From Aliarcobacter thereius LMG 24486 (GTDB lineage Bacteria > Campylobacterota > Campylobacteria > Campylobacterales > Arcobacteraceae), in contig NZ_CP035926.1 of NCBI RefSeq assembly GCF_004214815.1, positions 1,426,001 through 1,490,000 of the forward strand: DNA of 64,000 nucleotides. Direction: 5' to 3'. Under the pieces are notes generated by a model, which did no database searches, was not told where the DNA came from, and worked only from the letters and a program-made list of their open reading frames with translations. Both the position numbers and the translations under genes were made by a program. Shown in pieces: positions 38,637 to 46,674 of the stretch (the first letter of the stretch is position 1; each line of letters opens with the position of its first letter).

Positions 38637-38978
38637 ATGCAAATAGAAATATCTGCTGAAGTAATATTATCTCAGCTTGCTTATTCAAAAAATGAAGCAT
38701 CTTTAAATCAAGCTCAAAAAACAATAGACAATACAAAAAACTATGAAAAATTTGCAAAACATATATTAACTTTAAATGACCACTTAAAAAAGTTGAATGC
38801 CTATGTTGCACTATCAAATTCAAATGATTATTTTAAGATAAAATGTGAAGAGAATGACTCAAAAGAGATTATAGATGCCTTTCACGATATAGTTTGGAAG
38901 TGGGCAAAAAAATACAATGTAGATTTAGAAAGATTAGATAAAAGACCTGTTTATTATATTTTAGGAGCTTCTAAGTAA
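38637..38978 (+). CDS. conserved-looking hypothetical protein
   Basis: A 113-residue soluble helical protein that I do not recognise. It has AAAAAGGA before the ATG and normal codon use. Notable stretch: AFHDIVWKWAKKYNVDLERL. No signal peptide, membrane segment or cysteine cluster. Its last 8 bases overlap the 3' end of msrA on the other strand. Confidence 0.7.
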   Translation: MQIEISAEVILSQLAYSKNEASLNQAQKTIDNTKNYEKFAKHILTLNDHLKKLNAYVALSNSNDYFKIKCEENDSKEIIDAFHDIVWKWAKKYNVDLERLDKRPVYYILGASK

Positions 38979-39459
38979 AAATCTCTTTTTTACTGTGGCA
39001 ATATGGTATTTTATTATATCTTTTATAGTAATTTTGATGATAATCCTCAGCTTTATAAAAAGTTGTTTCAAAGTGCAAAGTAGTTGCTACTTTGTACCCT
39101 TTTTTATCCAATTCTAAAATCAAATTTTGTGCTATATTTCTTTGATTTTCATCTGTATAAAAAATTGCACTTAAATATTGACTTCCTATATCTGGTCCTT
39201 GCCCATTTGTTTGAGTAAAATCATGAATTTCAAAAAATAGTTTTGCAATTTTTTCATATGATATTATACTTTCATCAAAAACAAGCTCAACTGCTTCAAG
39301 ATGTCCACTAAATCCACTACAAACTATCTCATAACTAGGATTTGGTATATGTCCACCCATATATCCAGAAACCACACTTAAAACTCCTTGCTCTTTTTGG
39401 AAAAAGTACTCAACTCCCCAAAAACAACCAGCACAAAAATAAGCTTTTTTAATACTCAA
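38971..39459 (-). CDS. msrA: peptide methionine sulfoxide reductase A
   Basis: A 162-residue MsrA reducing the S-form of methionine sulfoxide. The active-site motif AGCFWGVEYFF starts at about residue 10, with GYMGG and GHLEAVELVFD following. The start is TTG with AAGGTAGAGA ahead. It lies 12 bases after a Sel1-repeat gene on the same strand. MsrB is two genes further upstream. Confidence 0.95.
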   Translation of the reverse strand: MSIKKAYFCAGCFWGVEYFFQKEQGVLSVVSGYMGGHIPNPSYEIVCSGFSGHLEAVELVFDESIISYEKIAKLFFEIHDFTQTNGQGPDIGSQYLSAIFYTDENQRNIAQNLILELDKKGYKVATTLHFETTFYKAEDYHQNYYKRYNKIPYCHSKKEIFT

Positions 39460-39471
39460 ATCTCTACCTTT

Positions 39472-40080
39472 TTATTTTATATCTTTAAAACTATAACAAG
39501 AGTCTTCAATCCCATAGTCACAAGCTTTTTTAAAAAACTCTTTTGCTTTTACTAAATCTTGTTTTACTCCATCAGCATTTTCATACATAAATCCAAGATT
39601 ATAACAAGATAAAGCAACTCCATCTTCACAAGCTTTTATAAAGAGTTCTCTTGCTTTAGAAAAATCTTGTTCAACTCCTTGTCCTGTTGCATACATAGTT
39701 CCTAAATTATGACATCCTAAAATGTTTTCTCCATCACAAGCTTTTTTATAATAGTTTAAAGCTTCTTTATAATCTTGCTCCACTCCTGTTCCATTTTCAT
39801 AAATAACTCCTAAATTATGACATCCTGAAAAATTATTACTATAACAAGCTTGTTTATGAAGTTCCACAGCTTTTAAATAATTTTGCTCTACTCCTTCACC
39901 ATTTTCATACATAACTCCAAGGTTATAACATCCTAAACTTTTACCATCATTACAAGCTTTATTAAATAGCTCTGATGCTAATTCATAATCTGCTTTTACA
40001 TAAGCTTCTGCTCCATTATAAACATCATCTGAAAACAACAATACAAACATTCCAAATAAAAATACAAATACTTTTTTCAT
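39472..40080 (-). CDS. exported Cys-rich Sel1-repeat protein
   Basis: A 202-residue protein with a signal peptide (MKKVFVFLFGMFVLLFS) and about four to five Sel1 (TPR-like) repeats of 36 residues, each with a CYNLG or CHNLG start and a cysteine placed to bridge the next helix (KACDGENILGCHNLGTMY). This matches the Helicobacter cysteine-rich (Hcp) type of exported Sel1 protein. Function unknown. It sits between the msrB side and msrA. Confidence 0.88.
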   Translation of the reverse strand: MKKVFVFLFGMFVLLFSDDVYNGAEAYVKADYELASELFNKACNDGKSLGCYNLGVMYENGEGVEQNYLKAVELHKQACYSNNFSGCHNLGVIYENGTGVEQDYKEALNYYKKACDGENILGCHNLGTMYATGQGVEQDFSKARELFIKACEDGVALSCYNLGFMYENADGVKQDLVKAKEFFKKACDYGIEDSCYSFKDIK

Positions 40081-40092
40081 CTTTTACCTTTT

Positions 40093-40320
40093 TTAACTTT
40101 GTTTTACAATAATATTTACAATTTTTCTAACTCTAGGGGCAACAAAAGCAATTATAGGAATAGCACAAAAAGCTGCTTTATAAAAAGCTTCCATCCATCT
40201 AAAAAAGAAATTATCCACAAATCCTAAGTTTATAAAAGTAATTATAAAACTCATAATACAGCTCATAACTGTTCCCATAATAAGTGCAAATACATATTTA
40301 TCATATTTTTTATCTATCAT
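40093..40320 (-). CDS. DUF2798-like small membrane protein
   Basis: A 75-residue protein with two membrane helices: KYVFALIMGTVMSCIMSFII and AAFCAIPIIAFVAPRVRKI. The pattern fits the DUF2798 family, whose function is unknown. TAGGATT precedes the ATG. It follows msrB by 13 bases. Confidence 0.7.
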   Translation of the reverse strand: MIDKKYDKYVFALIMGTVMSCIMSFIITFINLGFVDNFFFRWMEAFYKAAFCAIPIIAFVAPRVRKIVNIIVKQS

Positions 40321-40333
40321 TTAAAATCCTAAA

Positions 40334-40693
40334 TTAATTTTTTATAAATTTTAGTGATATTGAGTTTACACAATGTCTTATATTTTTTGAAGTAAATCCT
40401 TCATTTTCAAAAATATGTCCTAAATGTCCATTACAATTTGAACAAACAATCTCAACTCTTCTACCATCAATATCAGGAACTCTTTTAATAGCTCCTTTTA
40501 TCTCATCATCAAAACTTGGCCATCCACAAGCTGATTTAAACTTATCTTCACTTTTATAAAGTTCTGCTTCACACTTTTTACAAATATATAAACCATCTTC
40601 ATAAAAATCATTATATATTCCTGTAAAGGCTCTTTCAGTTCCTTTTTCTTCTATTACATATCTCTCTTTTTCATTTAATTCATTATATTTCAT
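40334..40693 (-). CDS. msrB: peptide methionine sulfoxide reductase B
   Basis: A 119-residue MsrB reducing the R-form. Zinc-binding CKKC and CSNC pairs, ACGWPSFDD, GHLGHIFENEGF and the catalytic cysteine in IRHCVNSISLKF near the end. It is in line with the DUF2798, Sel1 and msrA genes. Confidence 0.95.
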   Translation of the reverse strand: MKYNELNEKERYVIEEKGTERAFTGIYNDFYEDGLYICKKCEAELYKSEDKFKSACGWPSFDDEIKGAIKRVPDIDGRRVEIVCSNCNGHLGHIFENEGFTSKNIRHCVNSISLKFIKN

Positions 40694-40702
40694 ATCTTTT
40701 TC

Positions 40703-41317
40703 TTAACTTACAACAAACTCTTGTTTTAATATAACTTCATTTTCATATAGAATTTTTCCTAAAAAAACATCACCTTTTATAAGTTTTCCAACACCTTTTG
40801 GAGTTCCACTCATTAAAATATCTCCATCTTCAAAACTTGAAAATGTTTTAAACTCTTTTATAATATCTTTTGGCTTGTGTATCATCATTGAATAATCTGC
40901 TTTTTGCTTTAATTCATTATTTATATATAATTCAATTCCTAATTTTGAAATATCATCTTTAAACTCTATAAAATCTGAAAAAACAGCAGATGCATCAAAA
41001 GATTTTGCTCTTTCCCAAGGAAGTCCTTTATTTTTTAACTCTGTTTGAATATCTCTTAAAGTTAAATCTAAACCAAAAGCAAGTCCAACTATTTTATCTT
41101 TTTCTATTAAAAATGATATTTCTGCTTCATAATGACAAGAACTATCTATATTTGGTATAGATAATTTATCTGTAATGGAAGAGTTTGCTTTCATAAAAAA
41201 AACCATAGAAGATGGTAATTCATTGTTTAATTCTTTTATATGTTCTATATAATTTCTTCCTATACAAACAAGCTTTGAAGGAGTAACTTCTATTTTATTA
41301 AATATTATCTTATTCAC
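40703..41317 (-). CDS. fumarylacetoacetate hydrolase family protein
   Basis: A 204-residue FAH-family enzyme. Motifs: CIGRNYIEHIKELNNELP, FFMKANSSI, HYEAEISFLI (metal-binding glutamates) and LMSGTPKGVGKL. Close in size to YcgM-like acylpyruvase/oxaloacetate-type enzymes. Substrate not known. It leads the msrB group with a gap of 9 bases. Confidence 0.88.
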   Translation of the reverse strand: MNKIIFNKIEVTPSKLVCIGRNYIEHIKELNNELPSSMVFFMKANSSITDKLSIPNIDSSCHYEAEISFLIEKDKIVGLAFGLDLTLRDIQTELKNKGLPWERAKSFDASAVFSDFIEFKDDISKLGIELYINNELKQKADYSMMIHKPKDIIKEFKTFSSFEDGDILMSGTPKGVGKLIKGDVFLGKILYENEVILKQEFVVS

Positions 41318-41444
41318 TATAAACCTCTATTCCTTAAAAAGTGTATTGTAACATATTGAAACTAGATATTTTAAAGATAAAATAGTTCTAAAAATAGTAT
41401 GATATTGCTTTTAAAATATTTATTTAATTTTTTAAGGAGATAAT

Positions 41445-41789
41445 ATGCAAAAAGAGAATTTGCTATTGGTTTGGACAAATGGAGATATTGAAGTTGCAAA
41501 CAACTTTCCTCTTTTATATTCAAGTGTTGTTTTAGATAGAAATTATTGGAAAACTGCTCACTTAATGTTATGGGGTCCTTCTATTTTACTTGTAAAAAAT
41601 CATAATTTTATAAAAGAGAAAATAATACATATTTTATCAACTGGTGTAAAAATGAGTGCTTGTATAGTTTGTGTTGATGATTATGGTGCTAAAGAAGAGT
41701 TAGAAAAACTTGGAATTGAAATTACTCATACAGGAGAGCTTTTAACAAATGCTTTAAAAGACCCTAGTTTTTCTGTTTTAACTATTTGA
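41445..41789 (+). CDS. DsrE-like protein
   Basis: A 114-residue protein of the DsrE-like fold: LLLVWTNGDIEVANNF at the N-terminus and STGVKMSACIVCVDDYGAKEELEKLGIEI. The cysteines of SACIVC lie where family members carry a reactive cysteine. Role unknown; possibly sulfur-related. A strong AAGGAG precedes the ATG. Confidence 0.7.
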   Translation: MQKENLLLVWTNGDIEVANNFPLLYSSVVLDRNYWKTAHLMLWGPSILLVKNHNFIKEKIIHILSTGVKMSACIVCVDDYGAKEELEKLGIEITHTGELLTNALKDPSFSVLTI

Positions 41790-41795
41790 TTTTAT

Positions 41796-41823
41796 AAAGA
41801 AGAGATATTTTTAGCTCTTCTTT
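41796..41823. terminator. bidirectional terminator
   Basis: 9-base arms (AAAGAAGAG / CTCTTCTTT) with a 10-base loop, between the DsrE-like gene and bioA, overlapping the bioA end. Confidence 0.65.
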
Positions 41824-43085
41824 TCTAAACTATATATAGCTTTTACCATAGTTTTACATATTTTTTTAAGCTCTTTTTCTTTGATTGTATAAGATACAAT
41901 AGAGTAAAAAAGTTTTCCAAAAGGACGAATCCAAATACCATTTTGTACACAAAAATCTTGAAGTTTAGCTGCATAAATATTATCTTTTAATTCAACAACT
42001 CCGATACTTCCAATAACTCGCACATCTTTTACAAAATTATTATCTTTTAAAACTTCTAACTCTTCTTTAAATATTTTCTCTATTTTTTTAACTCTTTTTT
42101 CCCAATTTATCTTAGTAAAAGCTTTTATAGCAGCATTTGCAACACTACATGCAAGTGGATTTGCCATAAATGTTGGTCCATGCATTAGAACTCCAATTGA
42201 ACTATTTGAAATTGTATCACTTATCTCTTTTTTTGTAAGCATTGCAGCCATTGTCAAAGTTCCACCTGTTAATGCTTTTCCAATAGTTAAAATATCTGGT
42301 CTAATATCTGTATGCATAAATGCAAACAATTTCCCAGTATGTCCAAATCCTGTTGCAACTTCATCAAAAATCAATAAAACACCATATTTCTCACAAAGTT
42401 TTTTTGCTTCATTTAAATATTTTGGATTATATATTCTCATTCCACCAGCACCTTGAACAACAGGCTCTACAATAAAAGCAGCTACTTGTTCATGATATTT
42501 TTCTAGCTTATTTTCTAAATCTTTTATAGCAAAAGAATAATCTGCTTCAAAACCTAAATTTGGAGTTTCTACAAAGATATTTTGACTTAAATAATCTCCA
42601 TAAAGTGAATGCATAGAATTTTCTGGATCACAAACACTCATTGCTCCTAAAGTATCTCCATGATACGAGTTTTTTAAAGCAATAAATTTTGTTTTCTCTT
42701 TTCCTTTTGACTTTTGATATAAAATAGCTGTTTTTAGTGCAACTTCAACTGATACTGAACCACTATCACACAAAAATAGAGATGGATATCCTGTCATTTT
42801 TACTAAACTCTTTGCAAGTTTTACTGCTGGTTTATGAGTTAATCCTCCAAACATAACATGAGGCATAATTTTTGCTTGTTTTTTTATAGATTTATATATA
42901 TCTTTATTGTTATATCCTAAAATTGCACTCCACCAAGAGCTCATTGAATCTATTAAAACTCTTCCATCTTCTAAATATATTTTGCAATTCTTTGTCTTTT
43001 TCACAGCCAAGATTGGTGTTTTTGTTGGCAAAGAGTTATATGGATGCCATATATGTTTTTTATCAATTTCTAAAATATTTTTCAT
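41811..43085 (-). CDS. bioA: adenosylmethionine-8-amino-7-oxononanoate aminotransferase
   Basis: A 424-residue PLP enzyme of biotin synthesis. N-terminal HIWHPYNSL, SWWSAILGYN, SYHGDTLGAMSV, and the PLP lysine in ILTIGKALTGGTLTMA at about residue 270; HGPTFMANPLACSVA follows. It overlaps the upstream histidine kinase by ATGA, so translation is coupled. No other biotin synthesis gene is adjacent. Confidence 0.94.
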   Translation of the reverse strand: MKNILEIDKKHIWHPYNSLPTKTPILAVKKTKNCKIYLEDGRVLIDSMSSWWSAILGYNNKDIYKSIKKQAKIMPHVMFGGLTHKPAVKLAKSLVKMTGYPSLFLCDSGSVSVEVALKTAILYQKSKGKEKTKFIALKNSYHGDTLGAMSVCDPENSMHSLYGDYLSQNIFVETPNLGFEADYSFAIKDLENKLEKYHEQVAAFIVEPVVQGAGGMRIYNPKYLNEAKKLCEKYGVLLIFDEVATGFGHTGKLFAFMHTDIRPDILTIGKALTGGTLTMAAMLTKKEISDTISNSSIGVLMHGPTFMANPLACSVANAAIKAFTKINWEKRVKKIEKIFKEELEVLKDNNFVKDVRVIGSIGVVELKDNIYAAKLQDFCVQNGIWIRPFGKLFYSIVSYTIKEKELKKICKTMVKAIYSLEKKS

Positions 43086-45013
43086 TTTTTAATCACATCT
43101 AAAACTATTGTTAGTTTAGCTCCTTTATATTTTTTATTTTTATATTCAAAATCAATATTTTTCATAAAAATTTCACCTTTCATATGTTTAGTTACAATTT
43201 CACTTGACATATATAGCCCTATTCCTGTACCACTGTACTGATGTTTTGTAGTAAAATATGGTTCAAATACTTTATGCAATATATCATCTTCTATTCCTAA
43301 AGCACTATCTATAAACTCAATATACACTTTTGAGTTCTTTTCTATTAAATTTATAATTATTAATTTATCTTCAATATTCTTTTGTGTCAAAGCATCTTTT
43401 GAATTATTAATTGCATTTATAAATACTTGAATAAGTTCTGTTTCATATCCAAATATATCTATATCTTTCTCTTCAAATATAAGTTTTATATCACTATTTT
43501 CAAAGCTTAATTTAGAAAGCTCAATACTTTTATAAATAGATTTACTTAAACAGAATATATCTTTCTCCTTTCTTGGTCTAAAAAAGTCTCTAAAATCATC
43601 TATTGTTTGTGAAAGATATGTTGCTGTATTAAGTATTTGTTCAAGAGCTTCATTTAATTCATCTTTTTCAAGCATTTTAAGATCATTTTTAAGCTTTATC
43701 ATACTTGCTCTTGTACTGATTATTGATAAAGGCTGTCTCCATTGATGAGCTATATTCTCTATCATTTGTCCCATTGATATCATTTTTTGTTGTTGTGCTA
43801 AAATTCTATCTTTTTCTAAATTTATCTCTAGCTCTTTTTTGATTCTATTTGCTAATTTTTGATTCATTATTTTTAATCTATTTGTCTTTATTTTTACTAG
43901 ATTCTTGAGCTTTTTATTTACTTTTGTTATAAGGTATTGTCTATATACAACTAATATTGATAAAACAAAAATAACAATTATCATATTCCAAATAAATGCT
44001 AAATCTATTTTTTCTATAATATTTGTAATTATCCATCTATTAAATTTATTCTCTTCTTTTGTAAAAATAAAACCATCAATATTTGAATCCTTTGGAACTA
44101 AACCTAAAAGATTATATAAATCAAAAATTCTTTGAACTTTATCTTGCTTTATCTCTCCTAATTTACTTCCATTTAAATAGGATAGATATTTCAACTCATT
44201 TGCTTCAAATATAAGCTCATCTTTTGTTAAGTTTTGTCTATTATATTTTTTTAAAATTAAATCAACACTTTTTTCTATATTATTATAAGCATATTCCCAA
44301 CCTTTTAGTGATGCTTGTTTAAAATTATTAACACTTTTATAATTATGTTTTACAAAATTAATATTTGTTATTAAGAAATCACTATACATATCAAAACCAT
44401 AATCTTTTGGATAAAAGACATTATATTTAATACTATTTTTTTGAAGTATATATGGTGATTTTGAAGTATATGCTGAGATAATATCTACTTTATTATTTAT
44501 TAAATCATATATATTATGTGTATGTTCTATAAATTTCATAGATTTTAGATTTACATTATTTGAAACCATCATAGCTTTTAATGATATCTCATTTTCATCA
44601 TCTTTTGTTGCCATTATAGTTTTGTTTTTAAATTTAAAAATAGAATCTATTCCAGATTTTTCTGTTGTTAATAAAATAAGTGGACTTGCTTGAAAAATTG
44701 AATAAAGTGCAGTTATATTTTTATATCTAGTTTTTTCTAGAATTAAATTTTCTCTTCCTATTGAAAAATCAACAATATTTTCATTTACCATTTTTGGTAT
44801 ATTTAATCCAAATTCAAAAGGAATTATCTCTACATCTAAACCTATATCCTCATAATATCCCATCTCTTTTGCCATATAATATCCAGCAAACTGAAATTGA
44901 TCAAACCAAGATAATTGTAATGTTACTTTTTTTAACTCTTTTGAATATATATTTGTATGTAAAAGTAAAAGAAAAATATATATATAAATCTTATGCTTTA
45001 TAGAAAAATTCAA
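43082..45013 (-). CDS. histidine kinase with NMT1/THI5-like periplasmic sensor
   Basis: A 643-residue sensor kinase. A signal-like N-terminus is followed by an NMT1/SsuA-type substrate-binding domain (residues about 25-290: VTLQLSWFDQFQFAGYYMAK, DVEIIPFEFGLNIP, DFSIGRENL). Then come a membrane helix at about 335-355 (IWNMIIVIFVLSILVVY), a coiled coil, the phosphorylated histidine in IAHQWRQPLSI, and ATPase boxes (FINAINNSKDAL, GTGIGLYMS). NMT1-type proteins bind thiamine precursors, sulfonates or similar ligands. TTG 45013 is preferred over ATG 45040 because AAAGGAA lies 6 bases ahead and the ATG sits inside a hairpin. Overlaps bioA; no response regulator nearby. Confidence 0.86.
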   Translation of the reverse strand: MNFSIKHKIYIYIFLLLLHTNIYSKELKKVTLQLSWFDQFQFAGYYMAKEMGYYEDIGLDVEIIPFEFGLNIPKMVNENIVDFSIGRENLILEKTRYKNITALYSIFQASPLILLTTEKSGIDSIFKFKNKTIMATKDDENEISLKAMMVSNNVNLKSMKFIEHTHNIYDLINNKVDIISAYTSKSPYILQKNSIKYNVFYPKDYGFDMYSDFLITNINFVKHNYKSVNNFKQASLKGWEYAYNNIEKSVDLILKKYNRQNLTKDELIFEANELKYLSYLNGSKLGEIKQDKVQRIFDLYNLLGLVPKDSNIDGFIFTKEENKFNRWIITNIIEKIDLAFIWNMIIVIFVLSILVVYRQYLITKVNKKLKNLVKIKTNRLKIMNQKLANRIKKELEINLEKDRILAQQQKMISMGQMIENIAHQWRQPLSIISTRASMIKLKNDLKMLEKDELNEALEQILNTATYLSQTIDDFRDFFRPRKEKDIFCLSKSIYKSIELSKLSFENSDIKLIFEEKDIDIFGYETELIQVFINAINNSKDALTQKNIEDKLIIINLIEKNSKVYIEFIDSALGIEDDILHKVFEPYFTTKHQYSGTGIGLYMSSEIVTKHMKGEIFMKNIDFEYKNKKYKGAKLTIVLDVIKK

Positions 45014-45034
45014 TATATGTTCCTTTATAAAATT

Positions 45035-45059
45035 ATTCATATCCTAAAAGGATATGAAT
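45035..45059 (-). terminator. hairpin between purH and the kinase gene
   Basis: 10-base arms (ATTCATATCC / GGATATGAAT) with a 5-base loop, starting just after the purH stop. On the minus strand a short AATTTTAT follows. Probable weak terminator; it also masks an ATG at 45040. Confidence 0.55.
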
Positions 45060-45060
45060 T

Positions 45061-46593
45061 TTAATGTAAGAAGTGTCTAATTCCTGAGAAATAAAGTGCC
45101 ATTTCATATTCATTTGCAGCTTCAATAATTTCATCATCTCTAATACTTCCACCTGGTTCAATAACACATTTAACACCAGCTTTTTGTGCTTCATCAATAC
45201 TATCTCTAAATGGAAAAAATGCTTCACTTGCCAAAACTGCTCCCGTAACATCAATTCCCATATCACTAGCTTTTCTTAAAGCAGCTTTACTAGCATCAAC
45301 TCTACTTGTCATTCCCATTCCAACAGCAAGCATAGCAGAATTTTTAACATAAACTACGCAGTTTGATTTAGTCAAAGATGCAATTTTATAAGCAATTTCC
45401 ATATCTTTTATCTCTTGCTCACTTGCAACTCTTTTTGACATAAGTTTAGAGTTTCTAACTTCATCTTCTAAAACTTTATCTGATTCTTGATAAACAAATC
45501 CACCATCAACTCTTTTAAAATCAATATCATCATTAGCTAATTCTAAATATTCTGTATCTTGTGCAAATAGTTTAATTCTTTTTTTACTTTCAAATACTTC
45601 AATAGCTTCAGCTGTAAAGTTTGCAGCAAATACAACTTCTAAGAAAATTTCATTCATCTTTTGTGCTAATTTTTTATCAACAGTTCCATTTACAGCAACT
45701 ACTCCACCAAAAGCAGAAACTGGATCGCATCTTAAAGCTTCAACATAAGAATCAAATAGTGTTTCTTTTATAGCAAATCCACATGGATTTCCATGTTTTA
45801 CTATACAAACTGCCTTATCTTTCCCAAAAGATGCAGCAATTCTTGCAGCTCCACTTATATCTCCCATATTATTAAAACTAGGTTCACCTTTTACTATTTT
45901 GAATTTATTAGAAAATTGCTTATCAAACTCATATAAAGCACCTTTTTGATGTGGATTTTCACCATATCTTGTATCAAATACTTTTGAACCAACAATAAAT
46001 TGTTTATCTCCAAAACCATTATTAAATCTTTTATTCATATAATTTGCAATCATAGAATCATAAGAAGCTGTATGCTCATAAGCTTTAATCATTAGATCTC
46101 TTCTAAACTCAAGCGTATTTGTATTGTTTTTAAGATTATTTAAAACTAAATCATAATCAATAACATCTGTTACAATAATAACTGAATCAAAGTTTTTAGC
46201 AGCACTTCTTACCATTGCTGGTCCGCCAATATCTATATTTTCAATAATCTCTTCGAAATCATTAGTTTTTTCTATTGTTGCTTTAAATGGATATAAATTT
46301 ACACAAACAAGGTCAATACCTGTAATTCCAAGCTCTTTCGCCTGATCTAAATGTGATTGTTTATCTCTTCTATGTAAAATTCCACCGTGAATAAACGGAT
46401 TTAGAGTTTTTACTCTTCCTTCAAAACACTCAGGAAATTTTGTAACTTCATTTGCTTCAATTACTTTTATTCCTTCATCTTTTAAAACTTTATATGTTCC
46501 ACCTGTTGAAATAATTTCATATCCTAAATTTACAAGTTCCTTTGCAAAATTTACAACACCACTTTTATCGCTTACACTAATTAATGCTCTCAA
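45061..46593 (-). CDS. purH: bifunctional AICAR transformylase/IMP cyclohydrolase
   Basis: A 510-residue enzyme for the last two steps of IMP synthesis. The N-terminal MGS-like cyclohydrolase domain has [29 protein letters not shown] and the C-terminal transformylase domain [35 protein letters not shown]. Follows purL after a terminator hairpin. Confidence 0.97.
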   Translation of the reverse strand: MRALISVSDKSGVVNFAKELVNLGYEIISTGGTYKVLKDEGIKVIEANEVTKFPECFEGRVKTLNPFIHGGILHRRDKQSHLDQAKELGITGIDLVCVNLYPFKATIEKTNDFEEIIENIDIGGPAMVRSAAKNFDSVIIVTDVIDYDLVLNNLKNNTNTLEFRRDLMIKAYEHTASYDSMIANYMNKRFNNGFGDKQFIVGSKVFDTRYGENPHQKGALYEFDKQFSNKFKIVKGEPSFNNMGDISGAARIAASFGKDKAVCIVKHGNPCGFAIKETLFDSYVEALRCDPVSAFGGVVAVNGTVDKKLAQKMNEIFLEVVFAANFTAEAIEVFESKKRIKLFAQDTEYLELANDDIDFKRVDGGFVYQESDKVLEDEVRNSKLMSKRVASEQEIKDMEIAYKIASLTKSNCVVYVKNSAMLAVGMGMTSRVDASKAALRKASDMGIDVTGAVLASEAFFPFRDSIDEAQKAGVKCVIEPGGSIRDDEIIEAANEYEMALYFSGIRHFLH

Positions 46594-46636
46594 AACTCAA
46601 TTCCTTTTTTTTCTTGATTTTTAAATATAAAATAAA

Positions 46637-46664
46637 AAAAGTCAAACCTTATGGTCTGACTTTT
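46637..46664 (-). terminator. intercistronic terminator between purL and purH
   Basis: On the minus strand AAAAGTCAGACC pairs with GGTTTGACTTTT (one G-U) around a 4-base loop, followed by a T-run. It lies between the purL stop and the purH start, so purH is partly uncoupled from purL. Confidence 0.75.
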
Positions 46665-46674
46665 AAAAGATTTC

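Noticed and set aside
39472-40080. Repeated about 108-base blocks
   Set aside because: They are the Sel1 protein repeats in coding sequence, not a DNA repeat element.
45033-45266. 77-residue ORF on the minus strand
   Set aside because: Out-of-frame reading of the purH 3' end.
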